Source: Bacteroidaceae bacterium
GTDB taxonomy: Bacteria > Bacteroidota > Bacteroidia > Bacteroidales > Bacteroidaceae
NCBI GenBank assembly: GCA_024401305.1
Contig: JAKSLI010000008.1
Location: forward strand, 1-64,000
Length of the DNA stretch: 64,000 nt
Direction of reading: 5' to 3'
Shown here: positions 1 through 8,248 of the stretch, piece after piece
Position numbering within the stretch: position 1 is the first letter of the stretch
Layout: each line of letters starts with the position of its first letter
The notes under the pieces: model-generated
Told to the model about the DNA's origin: nothing
The model's input: the letters and a program-made list of their open reading frames with translations, nothing else
Database searches by the model: none
Program-made: the position numbers and the translations under genes

Positions 1-336
1 TCATTCAGCAGCTCAAGCTCTGACCGTGGCTCAAGCATCTCAGGTGGTTCTTCAAGCAGCATGCGTGGAGGTTCTGCTAACAGCTCTTTCCAGCAGCGTA
101 GCAGCAGCACTCGCCAGTCATCTGCAGCAACTGCAGCACCATCTCGCTCTTCATCATCTTCAATGTCTATGTCAAGCAGCTCTTCACACAGCGGTGGTGT
201 TAGCATGTCACGCAGCGGTGGCAGCTTCGGTGGCGGTTCACACGGTGGTGGCTTCAGCGGCGGTGGTTCACGCGGTGGCGGCTTCGGCGGCGGAGGTTCA
301 CACGGTGGCGGTTCACACGGCGGTGGCAGACGCTAG
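1..336 (+). CDS. C-terminal tail of a Ser/Gly-rich protein (5' end outside window)
   Basis: The reading frame is open from base 1 and ends in TAG at 334-336, so this is the last 111 codons of a longer gene. The visible part is low complexity: serine-rich runs interspersed with Gln, Arg and Ala, followed by a glycine-rich tail with repeated SHGGG and FGGGG blocks and a terminal GRR. Nothing here shows a fold or an enzyme. Tails like this occur on secreted or membrane proteins of Bacteroidota, but function cannot be assigned without the upstream part. An internal ATG at 61 in the same frame is probably not a start, because the frame stays open upstream with identical composition. Confidence 0.7.
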   Translation, partial: SFSSSSSDRGSSISGGSSSSMRGGSANSSFQQRSSSTRQSSAATAAPSRSSSSSMSMSSSSSHSGGVSMSRSGGSFGGGSHGGGFSGGGSRGGGFGGGGSHGGGSHGGGRR

Positions 337-337
337 A

Positions 338-386
338 ATGATGACTCATGAGTAATGAGTAATGACTAATGAGTAATGAGTAATGA
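338..386. repeat. Short tandem repeat, unit GAGTAATGA
   Basis: Directly after the stop codon of the Ser/Gly-rich gene lie about five variants of the unit (A/G)AGTAATGA/CTAATGA. The same unit recurs at 42559-42610, where it carries a stop and a start codon. A related unit, GCGTAATGCGAAAT, is found inside the GT9 gene. Confidence 0.75.
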
Positions 387-430
387 CAACGAATTGTAAT
401 ACAACATATTAATAAACAGACAATTACCTG

Positions 431-470
431 AAAAGGCGTAACTCAAAAGAGTTGCGCCTTTTCTTTTTCG
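431..470. terminator. Bidirectional rho-independent terminator
   Basis: The arms AAAAGGCG-TAACTC and GAGTT-GCGCCTTTT enclose a short AAAA loop, with a T-rich run to the right and an A-rich start on the left. The stop codon of the antiporter (443-445, minus strand) lies inside the stem. The hairpin therefore serves both convergent genes. Confidence 0.75.
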
Positions 471-2266
471 GTAACTATCCAGATTATGTCGTTCTTCTGG
501 AACTTGTAGTCAGGTTCTATTACTGATAGTTTCTTTTCGCCTCGTTCCAATCCCACCACCATCGTGTGGAATCTTTCTCTCAGGTTGAGTTCTATGAGGT
601 TCTTATCCAGGAAGATGCTGCCTTCGCCTATGACGATCTTCTTCAGTACCATCTCCTCATCCTCGGTTGCATCGTTAGTTTCATAGACAGCACTCGCCAG
701 AGCCTTGCTGAACGGCTCGAGATCTTCGTCGGTTCCGATCACTTGCAGTCGATCGCCAGGCAGGATAATCTCGCTTGCTTTCGGGATGTTTATGCGACGG
801 TTTCCACGAAGAATACTGCTCACATGGACATTGAATATCGTGCCGAGCTGCATTTCCAGCAGCGTTCTGCCCATCCATCGCGAGTCTTCTGGCACGGTAA
901 ACGTTGAGATATGGATGTCGCGGTTCATCAGCTTATAGGCATTTCTCGGAAGCGAACCCGCGTTTATCTTCGTTTGCAGGTAGAACCTGTTTGCCGACCT
1001 TGCCACCTTTCCCTTCACTTTCCTGGTTATCGCTGCAAAGAACTTGTTTCGTTCCAGGAAACTATTGCCTGCCGTGCGATTGTTAGCCCAATTCAACACG
1101 CGCTCAGAAAGCAGTTTTTCGAGCAGATTATATGCAGGTTCCGCAGCGCGAATCATGTAAGGAGTGATGAAGGTTGTTATCACGGAAACTGCCACGACAA
1201 CAGGATAAAGGAATGTCGAGATGACGCCAAGCGTGAGTCCTACGCCTGCGATTATGAAGGAGAACTCGCCGATCTGTGCCATCGAGAAACCGCATCTCAT
1301 TGATGATTTCAGCGTCTCTCCGCTTATGAAATAGCCCAAGCTGCCGAACACAGCCTGACCTATCAGGATGGCAAGTACGAGAGCTATTATAGGCAGCGCA
1401 TAATCAACGAGTATTGCCGGGTCAACAAGCATACCTACCGACACGAAGAAGATTGCTCCGAAGAGGTTCTTCACGGGTTCAACCACTCTGTTAATCTTCT
1501 CAACCTCAGCCGTTTCCGACAGCACGGAACCCATCAGGAAAGCACCGAGAGCAGCGCTGAAACCGAGCTTTGTACTGATGAAAGCCATCGTGCAGCAGAG
1601 TCCGAGCGACACGATGAGCAGCGTTTCTGCCGATGCCAGTTTTCTGATTCGCTTCAATACAGTCGGGATGAAATACAAACCCACCGCGAACGATATCACA
1701 AGAAACAGCACGATGCTCAGCAGACTGCTTATTATCGAGCCGCCTTCCATCGAACCGCCAGCTATCGTCTGCAGCACAACCATCATGACGATGCCGAAGA
1801 TGTCTTCAAGTATCAGCACACTCATCACCATGGAAGCAAACTTCTGCTGGTGAAGGTGGAGGTCGTCGAACGCCTTGTAAATGATTGTCGTTGAGCTCAT
1901 TGCAAGCATACCGCCAAGGAAAAGGCAGTTCATGTCGGTCCATCCGAACATCTTTCCGACACCAATACCGAGCAAGACCATCACGGAGATCGTGATGAGT
2001 GCAGCCTTCACTGGTGCCATGCCTTGCTTGAGGATTTTCCTCACGGAGAATTCCAAGCCGAGACAGAACATAAGGAACATCACACCTATCTCCGACCATT
2101 GCTCAACAGAATGTCCGCTATCGGCTACGCTAGGCATGTAAGGCATCTTATCGCTGACGAGAAATCCCGCCACGATATAGCCCAAAACCACCGGCTGCTT
2201 CAGCTTCTTGAACAGCAGCGTGACTATGGCTGCCACGATGAGTATGAGTGCTAAGTCTTGAATCAT
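443..2266 (-). CDS. CPA2-family monovalent cation/proton antiporter with C-terminal TrkA-C domains
   Basis: 607 residues. The N-terminal ~390 residues form a multi-spanning Na+/H+ exchanger domain, opening with a hydrophobic helix and the LKQPVVLGYIVAG segment typical of KefB/KefC-like transporters. After a basic linker (about 390-450) come two regions resembling RCK_C (TrkA-C) ligand-binding domains, about 455-530 and 540-607. No Rossmann TrkA-N domain is visible between membrane and RCK_C parts, unlike classical KefC. It should act in the inner membrane in K+ or Na+ exchange for protons. The ATG at 2266 is supported by a good promoter 17-48 bases upstream. The exact ion is not deducible. 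Confidence 0.88.
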   Translation of the reverse strand: MIQDLALILIVAAIVTLLFKKLKQPVVLGYIVAGFLVSDKMPYMPSVADSGHSVEQWSEIGVMFLMFCLGLEFSVRKILKQGMAPVKAALITISVMVLLGIGVGKMFGWTDMNCLFLGGMLAMSSTTIIYKAFDDLHLHQQKFASMVMSVLILEDIFGIVMMVVLQTIAGGSMEGGSIISSLLSIVLFLVISFAVGLYFIPTVLKRIRKLASAETLLIVSLGLCCTMAFISTKLGFSAALGAFLMGSVLSETAEVEKINRVVEPVKNLFGAIFFVSVGMLVDPAILVDYALPIIALVLAILIGQAVFGSLGYFISGETLKSSMRCGFSMAQIGEFSFIIAGVGLTLGVISTFLYPVVVAVSVITTFITPYMIRAAEPAYNLLEKLLSERVLNWANNRTAGNSFLERNKFFAAITRKVKGKVARSANRFYLQTKINAGSLPRNAYKLMNRDIHISTFTVPEDSRWMGRTLLEMQLGTIFNVHVSSILRGNRRINIPKASEIILPGDRLQVIGTDEDLEPFSKALASAVYETNDATEDEEMVLKKIVIGEGSIFLDKNLIELNLRERFHTMVVGLERGEKKLSVIEPDYKFQKNDIIWIVTEKEKAQLF

Positions 2267-2282
2267 GATGAATGTTTGGGTG

Positions 2283-2314
2283 CAAAGTTAGCACTTTTGT
2301 TTCATTATCACAAA
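2283..2314 (-). promoter_or_regulatory. Bacteroidota-type promoter of the antiporter gene
   Basis: On the minus strand a TTTG (2311-2314) is followed after 20 bases by TAACTTTG (2283-2290). This fits the -33/-7 consensus of the Bacteroidota primary sigma factor and lies just upstream of the ATG at 2266, giving a very short leader. Confidence 0.7.
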
Positions 2315-2329
2315 TTTTTGCGACAAAAA

Positions 2330-2396
2330 GTAAGGCGAGGATTTCCGAGCCATAACCGTTTTGATTGGTTTGGCGGCTCAGAAATCTTCGCCTTAC
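2330..2396. repeat. Inverted repeat, 22-base imperfect arms
   Basis: The left arm 2330-2351 (GTAAGGCGAGGATTTCC...) pairs with 2375-2396 around a 23-base centre. The left-arm word GGCGAGGATTTCCGAGCC recurs at 18936-18953, so this is a dispersed family rather than a simple terminator. Confidence 0.7.
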
Positions 2397-2410
2397 GTTA
2401 TGTAGGAATA

Positions 2411-2553
2411 AAACACGGATTGCACGAGCGTCACGAGTTTTCATAGTTTATTATAGTTCCATGAGCTTTTTGAAAATGATAAATCAAATAACTTGTGAAA
2501 CTTTCAATGACTATGATGTTTATGAACTCGTGTAACTCGTGAAACCCGTGTTT
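2411..2553. repeat. Inverted tandem-repeat element, CACGAG unit
   Basis: The arms 2411-2449 and 2511-2553 are near-complementary and consist of CACGAG-type units. The left arm contains ACACGGATTGCACGA, which is also present in the left arm of the element at 43395-43693. The centre carries a smaller AT-rich inverted repeat. No gene lies in the antiporter/lyase gap (2267-2577). Confidence 0.75.
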
Positions 2554-2577
2554 AAACAATATTCGGTTGAAGTCGAA

Positions 2578-4026
2578 TTAGAGGCTATCGCCGAAGTCCT
2601 TGCGGAACTTCTCAGCAAGCTCTTCCTGCCAGTAGCCGATTTCCTTCATGCGGCCGAAGAAGAAGCGGAGCACTTCTGGCTCTTCTGTCCACTCAAGACC
2701 ACCGATGAGAGAGCGGTTGTCCCAAAGCCACTTAACACGGTCAGCAACATACTTGAGCTGAGAGAGAGTATAAACACGGCGAGGAACAGCAAGACGCTGA
2801 AGCTCGAGTTCTGCGTAACGCTCTGTGCCATCTGGCTCGCGCTGCTCAGAAACTGTACCACGCTCCATACCACGGATACCACCGGCGATGTAGAGAGCAG
2901 CACCAACAGCAGCTGCAGGATACTGGTTGTGAGGCATTTCAGGAACGAAAGCACCTGCGTTCAAGTGGCATCCAAGACCACCTGGAGGGAGGATTACTGG
3001 TACGCCGTAAGCGTCGAGTTCCTTAGCGAGGTAGTTGATGAATTCAGGACCGTGAGAGATGTAGTCCATATCGAGTGACTCGTAGAGACCTACAGCCATT
3101 GATTCCATTGTACGAACGTCGATACCACCGTAAGTGAGGAAGCCTTCGTAGAGAGGGATGAATGTCATGAGCTGCTTTGTCCACTTCTCGTCCTTAGAGC
3201 AGATGATGCCACCCTTAGAGAATGAAAGCTTGCGAGCAGAGAAGTAGATGAGGTCGAAGTGATCTGCGAGGAGCTTGTAGATTTCGCCTACTTCCATGTA
3301 CTTGCAGCGAGCTTCACGAGTCTTCATGAAGTAGATGTTGTCCTGGAGGAGAGAAGCATCAAGAACAGATAGGCAACCCTTTTCGTGGCAGATGTCTGTA
3401 ACAGCGAGCATGTTCTCGAGCGATACTGGCTGACCACCGATGAGGTTTGTACCAGCCTCAACGCGAACGTAAGCAACGTTGTCCTTACCGATTTCATCGA
3501 TGCGCTGCTTGAGGAGGTCAAGGTCGTAGTCGCCCTTGAAAGGATCGTTGCTCTGTGGGATGAGACCCTTAGGCTGAACGAGCTCTTCAACAGTAGCACC
3601 ACAGCGAGTAGCGTGAGCCTTTGTAGTAGTGAAGTGGAAGTTCATGATAGCCACCTTGCCAGGAGCACAGAAAGCCTCAGCGAGAATGTTCTCAGCAGCA
3701 CGTCCCTGGTGAACAGGAAGCACGTTGTCGCAACCGAAAACGTCCTTGATAGCCTTCTTCACGCGAAGGAATGTAGCAGAACCTGCGTAAGAATCGTCAG
3801 CCTGGAAAGAAGCTGCAAACTGGTTGTCTGACATACAGTTAACACCAGAGTCAGTAAGCATATCGAGATAAACATCCTTGTTCTGGAGAAGGAATGTGTT
3901 GTTACCAGCCTCCTGGATCTTCTTGAGACGTTCTTCTACAGGAAGAAGCGAAAGCTTCTGGATCATGCGCACTTTGTGCATTTCGAGTGGAACCTGGTTC
4001 TCACTCTGATAGAATTTAACTGCCAT
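2578..4026 (-). CDS. Tyrosine phenol-lyase/tryptophanase-family PLP lyase, atypical
   Basis: 482 residues, fold type I beta-eliminating lyase, probably cytoplasmic. Family landmarks are SYAGS (79-83), HQGRAAEN (106-113), TNLIGGQP (193-200), the PLP lysine in SARK (K266) and IPRRVYT-like VPRRVYT near 415. Specificity residues look like tyrosine phenol-lyase rather than tryptophanase: MERG (387-390) where tryptophanase has VEIG, and LRFF near the C-terminus where E. coli TnaA has LRHF. However, the Asp-x-x-Arg that contacts the cofactor (DATR in TPL, DSAR in TnaA) reads DASL here (D223 to L226). The pyridoxal Asp is kept and the Arg is lost. The substrate is therefore uncertain. The ATG at 4026 is the only sensible start. 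Confidence 0.85.
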   Translation of the reverse strand: MAVKFYQSENQVPLEMHKVRMIQKLSLLPVEERLKKIQEAGNNTFLLQNKDVYLDMLTDSGVNCMSDNQFAASFQADDSYAGSATFLRVKKAIKDVFGCDNVLPVHQGRAAENILAEAFCAPGKVAIMNFHFTTTKAHATRCGATVEELVQPKGLIPQSNDPFKGDYDLDLLKQRIDEIGKDNVAYVRVEAGTNLIGGQPVSLENMLAVTDICHEKGCLSVLDASLLQDNIYFMKTREARCKYMEVGEIYKLLADHFDLIYFSARKLSFSKGGIICSKDEKWTKQLMTFIPLYEGFLTYGGIDVRTMESMAVGLYESLDMDYISHGPEFINYLAKELDAYGVPVILPPGGLGCHLNAGAFVPEMPHNQYPAAAVGAALYIAGGIRGMERGTVSEQREPDGTERYAELELQRLAVPRRVYTLSQLKYVADRVKWLWDNRSLIGGLEWTEEPEVLRFFFGRMKEIGYWQEELAEKFRKDFGDSL

Positions 4027-4100
4027 AGTTTTATTTAAGGTTTTATAGTTTTTGATTATATGATGTTGGTTTTGTGTTGATAGTTTTTGCTAAACGCATG

Positions 4101-4108
4101 CAAAGTTA
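4101..4108 (-). promoter_or_regulatory. Probable -7 box of the lyase gene
   Basis: TAACTTTG on the minus strand, 75 bases upstream of the ATG at 4026. No clear TTTG is seen at -33. The upstream sequence is very AT-rich. Confidence 0.5.
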
Positions 4109-4207
4109 AACTATTTATTTAAAAAATGAAGTAAAAAGCGGAAAAATCTTCCAATTTCAACGAATTTTACAACATTTCCTTACATTTCCTAAGAACAAGA
4201 AAAAGAA

Positions 4208-4235
4208 AAGCTGGCAGGCAAACACCCACCAGCTT
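4208..4235 (-). terminator. Rho-independent terminator of the small barrel gene
   Basis: Read on the minus strand, the arms AAGCTGG and CCAGCTT flank a GTGGGTGTTTGCCTG loop and are followed by TTTCTTTTTC. It lies 31 bases after the stop codon of the gene at 4267-4809. Confidence 0.7.
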
Positions 4236-4266
4236 ATATCTGCGTACCCGATTTAGGTACGGAGGT

Positions 4267-4809
4267 TTAGAAGTTGTAGAATAATCCCAATCGCACATTT
4301 GTTGGGTCAATAGCAAAACCTGTCTGCGATAAGTCATCGTCAGGATAAGTCTTGTAGTAGAACAAATCTGTTGTGGCTGCAACCGACCAGTTCTTGCCAA
4401 GATCCACACTTACGCCTGGGCGCAATCCGAAAGCGTAAGCAGAAGCAGAGTCGTCGTCAGTCATATTTGTGCTCCACTCAAGAACAAAATCGTTAAAGAC
4501 GGTAAAAGGACCACTCTTCACGAATTTGTATCTCAAATACGGATCAACAGCAATGGTGGTAGTGCTTGGCTGATGAGTTACTGAAGAGACAGAAACACCA
4601 ATCTGCATACCGAGAGCCAGTTTATCGTTGAGGTTGTAACCATACTCAGGAGCGATGCCAAATGTTGTGACTGTAGCACTGTTGTTGTGAGAAGTTCCTG
4701 TGTAGCGCACGTTTTTCAACTCAAAACACGCTGAGCCGCCAATGTACGACTGTGCACTTGCAGTAAGCGAAACTATCGCCATGACTGACATTAATACAAT
4801 CTTTTTCAT
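4267..4809 (-). CDS. Small outer-membrane beta-barrel protein
   Basis: 180 residues. A signal peptide (residues 1-19, MKKIVLMSV...TASAQS) precedes alternating amphipathic strands. Features include GIAPEYGYNLNDKLALGMQI, YLRYKF, GLRPGVSVDL and a C-terminal LGLFYNF ending in phenylalanine, the usual end of an outer-membrane barrel recognised by the BAM machinery. The length suits an eight-stranded OmpA/OmpW-like barrel. It is monocistronic, with its own terminator and a -7 box upstream. No ligand can be inferred. Confidence 0.8.
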   Translation of the reverse strand: MKKIVLMSVMAIVSLTASAQSYIGGSACFELKNVRYTGTSHNNSATVTTFGIAPEYGYNLNDKLALGMQIGVSVSSVTHQPSTTTIAVDPYLRYKFVKSGPFTVFNDFVLEWSTNMTDDDSASAYAFGLRPGVSVDLGKNWSVAATTDLFYYKTYPDDDLSQTGFAIDPTNVRLGLFYNF

Positions 4810-4899
4810 AATCTTTAATTAATTGGTTGTTAATGAGTTAATAATGTTGATTTCTATTACAAAACAAAAAGCGTAGTGCTTTCAGCCTGAAAGACGATG

Positions 4900-4907
4900 C
4901 AAAGTTA
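4900..4907 (-). promoter_or_regulatory. Probable -7 box of the small barrel gene
   Basis: TAACTTTG on the minus strand, about 90 bases before the ATG at 4809. A perfect TTTG at -33 is not seen. Confidence 0.45.
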
Positions 4908-4909
4908 CG

Positions 4910-5506
4910 GATTATAATTGGGAAAACGGACTAAAAGGAGGCATTTTCTTCCAATTTAACATATTTTATACATTCCTACGAAAACCAAGATTAAGAGAAA
5001 GCCAGTCAATTCACACACGCGTTTAAAATACGAATTGTAAGCATTTTGCGGCATTTTGCTTACAGATTGACACTTTCACTTTTGCACACTTTTCAGGCTC
5101 TTCCAGCAAACGAAAGGGTCTTTTTTCGTCTTCTTAGGCATCAAAATAGGCTATAATTAGGAAGATTTCCAAAAACTCACACGAATAAAAAATTATCTCC
5201 GTGACTTTTTATGCAAAACTCATAGGAAAACACTGCGTAAATGGGTACTTTTTGAGGCGTATTCCATTGCTTTTCAAGGCAAAATCCAACCCCTCTTTTC
5301 GCAACTCCCTGATAATCAAGCCTATCCAAACTCGCCAAAACAAGCACTTTCTCAAGCAAGTTATCCATCACTCATTTTCAACGCGAAATAGAAGGGGTAT
5401 AGAAATCGCGATTGTAAGCAAAAAAGACGTTTTTGCTTACAATCTATAATTTGGAGCATACCCCTTATATCTTTCAATTACTGTAATTCGCTAAGGTCAA
5501 GTTTGT
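4910..5506. other. Gene-free AT-rich stretch
   Basis: No convincing gene is seen. The short open frames here (for example 5177-5371 and 5201-5449 on opposite strands) lack family features, a promoter or a plausible composition. The stretch contains two versions of an inverted repeat built on TGTAAGC (5035-5069 and 5392-5466). Confidence 0.55.
5392..5466. repeat. Two-level hairpin, 15-base perfect inner stem
   Basis: The inner arms GATTGTAAGCAAAAA (5410-5424) and its exact complement (5430-5444) flank a 5-base loop. The outer arms AAGGGGTAT (5392-5400) and ATACCCCTT (5458-5466) are also perfect. A weaker relative with TTGTAAGC and GCTTACA lies at 5035-5069. Confidence 0.75.
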
Positions 5507-5616
5507 ACTTTTCCAATGCACTTTCATGAGGATATTAACACTTTTCCAATGCCAAAACGGACGTTTTATGACACTTTTCCAATACAAAAAACTGCCATTT
5601 TGTGACATTTTTCCAA
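5507..5616 (+). repeat. Four iterated CACTTTTCCAAT motifs at 32-34 base spacing
   Basis: Copies begin at about 5507, 5540, 5572 and 5606 (TACTTTTCCAATG, CACTTTTCCAATG, CACTTTTCCAATA, CATTTTTCCAAG). Each is followed by a different A-rich spacer. The near-constant spacing of about three helical turns upstream of the ATPase gene looks like a repeated binding site, but this is inference. Confidence 0.6.
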
Positions 5617-5663
5617 GTTTTTCTGCTACAACTGTAACATCTCCTGGCGATTGCCTTGTTGAA

Positions 5664-5788
5664 ATTTGGGGATTTTCGGCATTTTCAAAGAAATAAATTT
5701 GGGGATTTTCGGCAAATACACCATAAAATGGGTAAGATTTGGGGATTTTCGGCATTTTCAAAGAAATAAATTTGGGGATTTTCGGCAA
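5664..5788 (+). repeat. 52-base perfect direct repeat upstream of the ATPase gene
   Basis: Identical 52-base copies at 5664-5715 and 5737-5788 are separated by 21 bases, a period of 73. Each copy holds two occurrences of TTTGGGGATTTTCGGC, giving four in total. The last occurrence supplies the -33 TTTG of the ATPase promoter. Confidence 0.85.
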
Positions 5789-5802
5789 AAGCATTAACTT
5801 TG
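5771..5802 (+). promoter_or_regulatory. Promoter of the AAA/DUF4143 ATPase gene
   Basis: TTTG (5771-5774), 20 bases, TAACTTTG (5795-5802), then about 32 bases to the ATG at 5835. This placement rules out in-frame starts further upstream, such as 5739. Confidence 0.75.
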
Positions 5803-5834
5803 CACTTGAAAAAAACGCAAAAGTCAAAGAAATT

Positions 5835-7175
5835 ATGGATTCAAGAGTGTTTAAACGTAAACTTTACGGGAAAATGTTGCAGTGGAAGCAAGAGCGAAAT
5901 GGAGCAACGGCATTACTGATACAGGGCGCTCGCCGAGTTGGGAAATCAACGATAGCCGAAGAGTTTGCGAAAAATGAATACGACTCTTACATATTGATAG
6001 ATTTCACAGAAGCATCGCAGGAAGTGAAGGACTTGTTCAAAGACATTTCAAATCTTGACAGTCTATTCTTCTCCCTTCAACTGCATTATGGCGTGAAGTT
6101 AGAGACAAGGAAATCGTGCATCATATTTGACGAAGTGCAGGATTGCCCTTTAGCTCGTCAGGCTATACGCAAACTAGTAAAAGACCATCGTTATGATTAT
6201 ATCGAGACAGGCTCGTTAATCTCAATAAAGAAAAACATCAATGGCATACGCATTCCAAGCGAAGAAACCCGATTGACATTACATCCGATGGATTACGAAG
6301 AGTTTCGTTGGGCACTCTCAGACGAGGTGAGCGTACCGATGCTCCGCGAGGCTTTTGATAGACGACAGTCACTTGGTGATGGGGTAGTACGAAAACTGAT
6401 GCGCGACTTTCGTCAGTATATGATTGTCGGCGGCATGCCAAAAGTTGTAAGTACTCTACTTGACACAAATAACCTAGAGAGTGTTGATGCCGTAAAACGC
6501 GAAATCATAGAATTGTATGCCGATGATTTCCGCAAGATAGATCCAACAGGAAGGGCAACTCGGATGTTCTACGCCATTCCTGGTCAGCTTAGTCGCAATG
6601 CGTCAAGGTATCAAATCAGTAGCGTGATACCAAACGAAAAGAACGACCGAATAGAAGAAATCCTTCAGGACATGGAGGATTCAAAGGTGGTCGTGTTTTC
6701 TCACCATGCTGACAGCCCAAGTGTAGGTCTGTCGCTACACGAGGACATGAACCAATACAAGATGTTCATGAACGATACAGGATTGTTCATCACATTGGCT
6801 TTCTGGGACAAGAGCACGACAGAGAATATCATATACCAGAAACTGCTCAGCGACAAACTATCGGCTGATTTGGGATATGTTTACGAAAATATTGTGGCAC
6901 AGATATTGACAGCATCTGGCAACAAACTATTCTACCACACATGGCAGTCAGAAACATCAAACCACTTGTATGAAGTAGATTTCCTACTTTCACGCGGAAA
7001 CAAACTCTGGCCTTTGGAGGTAAAGTCTTCTGGATATAAAACCCACAAATCTCTCGATGAGTTTTGCAAGAAATTCTCGGAGCACATCGGCAATAGATAT
7101 CTTGTTTATACTAAAGACATGCGCAAAGATACAGAAACCACTCTTCTACCTATATTTATGACAATGTTTCTATAA
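5835..7175 (+). CDS. AAA-family ATPase with DUF4143 C-terminal domain
   Basis: 446 residues. The Walker A motif GARRVGKST lies at 31-39 and a Walker B-like IIFDEVQDCP follows near 110, in the N-terminal AAA domain. The C-terminal half contains YVYENIVAQIL and a VDFLLSRG...WPLEVKSSG segment, the restriction-endonuclease-like signature usual in DUF4143 proteins. The family is abundant and often multi-copy in Bacteroidota, and its cellular role is not established. The start at 5835 (MDSRVFKRKLYGKML) is preferred because the promoter ends at 5802. The unusual repeat-laden upstream region (5507-5788) probably governs its expression. The metal exporter gene follows after 37 bases. Confidence 0.85.
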   Translation: MDSRVFKRKLYGKMLQWKQERNGATALLIQGARRVGKSTIAEEFAKNEYDSYILIDFTEASQEVKDLFKDISNLDSLFFSLQLHYGVKLETRKSCIIFDEVQDCPLARQAIRKLVKDHRYDYIETGSLISIKKNINGIRIPSEETRLTLHPMDYEEFRWALSDEVSVPMLREAFDRRQSLGDGVVRKLMRDFRQYMIVGGMPKVVSTLLDTNNLESVDAVKREIIELYADDFRKIDPTGRATRMFYAIPGQLSRNASRYQISSVIPNEKNDRIEEILQDMEDSKVVVFSHHADSPSVGLSLHEDMNQYKMFMNDTGLFITLAFWDKSTTENIIYQKLLSDKLSADLGYVYENIVAQILTASGNKLFYHTWQSETSNHLYEVDFLLSRGNKLWPLEVKSSGYKTHKSLDEFCKKFSEHIGNRYLVYTKDMRKDTETTLLPIFMTMFL

Positions 7176-7212
7176 AGTGCCCCTTTCCTGTTCACTATAC
7201 CCCTAAGAGAAA

Positions 7213-8100
7213 ATGCAAACAAGAGATAGAAGAATATACAAGGTTACACTGACAGGAAGCATCGTCAACATGGTGCTGCTGGTCATGAAGTTCGTGGCGG
7301 GAATTCTTGGCAATTCCGCTGCCATGGTGGCTGATGCCGTTCACTCGCTCAGCGATTTCCTGACAGACATTGTTGTTCTGGCATTCGTAAAACTCAGTTC
7401 AAAGCCTGCCGACCATGACCACGACTATGGTCACGGCAAGTACGAAACGGTAGCCACATCAATCATCGGCATGGCACTCGTCATTGTTGCCATGATGCTG
7501 GGATGGAATGGTGTGGAGAAGATCATACAAGCGATAAAGGGCAAACAACTGGAGTCGCCAGGCATCATAGCATTCGTTGCCGCCATTTGCAGTATCTTAT
7601 TGAAAGAGTGGGTGTTCCGCATCACAAGAAAAGTGGCGCTGGAAGTAAACTCACAAGCTCTTGAAGCAAATGCGTGGCATCATCGCAGCGATGCGCTTTC
7701 TTCTATCGGCACTGCCATTGGGATTGGAGGAGCAGTCATTCTGGGAAATGGTTGGGCATTGCTTGACCCGCTTGCAGCAATCGTTGTCAGCGTACTTATT
7801 TTCGTCACGGCATTCCGTCTTTTGCGTCAGGCATCAGGCGAATTACTGGAAGAAAGCTTGCCACGGGAAACGGAAAGCAAGATAGAACAGATTGTGTATC
7901 AAGACCCTCAGGCAAAAGATGTCCACAACCTTCACACCAGAAGAATAGGCAGCATCATCGCCATAGAAATGCACCTGCGTCTACCAGGTGACATTTCCCT
8001 CAGCGAATCACATGCCCACGCCACAGAGATTGAGAAGCGGTTGAGGAAAGAATTTGGTGACTCTACCCATATCATGCTGCACATAGAACCGATAAAATAA
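7213..8100 (+). CDS. Cation diffusion facilitator (CDF) metal exporter, FieF-like
   Basis: 295 residues. Five or six transmembrane helices come first, with the metal-site motifs ADAVHSLSDFLTD (helix 2) and WHHRSDALSS (helix 5). A DHDHDYGHGKYET loop is typical of the Zn/Fe/Mn branch. A cytoplasmic C-terminal domain with MHLRLPGDISL and HIMLHIEP follows, the usual ferredoxin-like dimerisation part. It exports divalent metal against protons at the inner membrane. The ATG at 7213 is preceded by an A-rich stretch. A terminator sits at 8128. Confidence 0.9.
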   Translation: MQTRDRRIYKVTLTGSIVNMVLLVMKFVAGILGNSAAMVADAVHSLSDFLTDIVVLAFVKLSSKPADHDHDYGHGKYETVATSIIGMALVIVAMMLGWNGVEKIIQAIKGKQLESPGIIAFVAAICSILLKEWVFRITRKVALEVNSQALEANAWHHRSDALSSIGTAIGIGGAVILGNGWALLDPLAAIVVSVLIFVTAFRLLRQASGELLEESLPRETESKIEQIVYQDPQAKDVHNLHTRRIGSIIAIEMHLRLPGDISLSESHAHATEIEKRLRKEFGDSTHIMLHIEPIK

Positions 8101-8127
8101 AGAAAAAAGTATTATCCACTACTAAAG

Positions 8128-8173
8128 AGCGTTAAAAATGCTAAATAATTGGCATATTTAACGCTTTATTTTG
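8128..8173 (+). terminator. Terminator of the CDF gene
   Basis: The arms AGCGTTAAAAATGC (8128-8141) and GCATATTTAACGCT (8152-8165) are followed by TTATTTTG. Its T-run overlaps the -33 box of the next promoter. Confidence 0.7.
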
Positions 8174-8200
8174 CACTTTACAATTAAAATTGTATATTTG
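8170..8200 (+). promoter_or_regulatory. Promoter of the GH97 gene
   Basis: TTTG (8170-8173), 19 bases, TATATTTG (8193-8200). The ATG at 8249 lies about 40 bases after the expected transcription start. Confidence 0.7.
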
Positions 8201-8248
8201 CAGACTGAAACAAAGCAATTCAAACCTAGAAAACAACTAATCTACAAT

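Noticed and set aside
430-470. Possible attenuator or riboswitch before the antiporter gene
   Set aside because: The hairpin is at the 3' ends of two convergent genes and has the form of a bidirectional terminator.
5177-5449. Short open frames on both strands (64 and 82 codons) in the repeat-rich gap
   Set aside because: They overlap each other, include the TGTAAGC hairpin, have no promoter or family signature, and their composition is that of the flanking AT-rich non-coding DNA.
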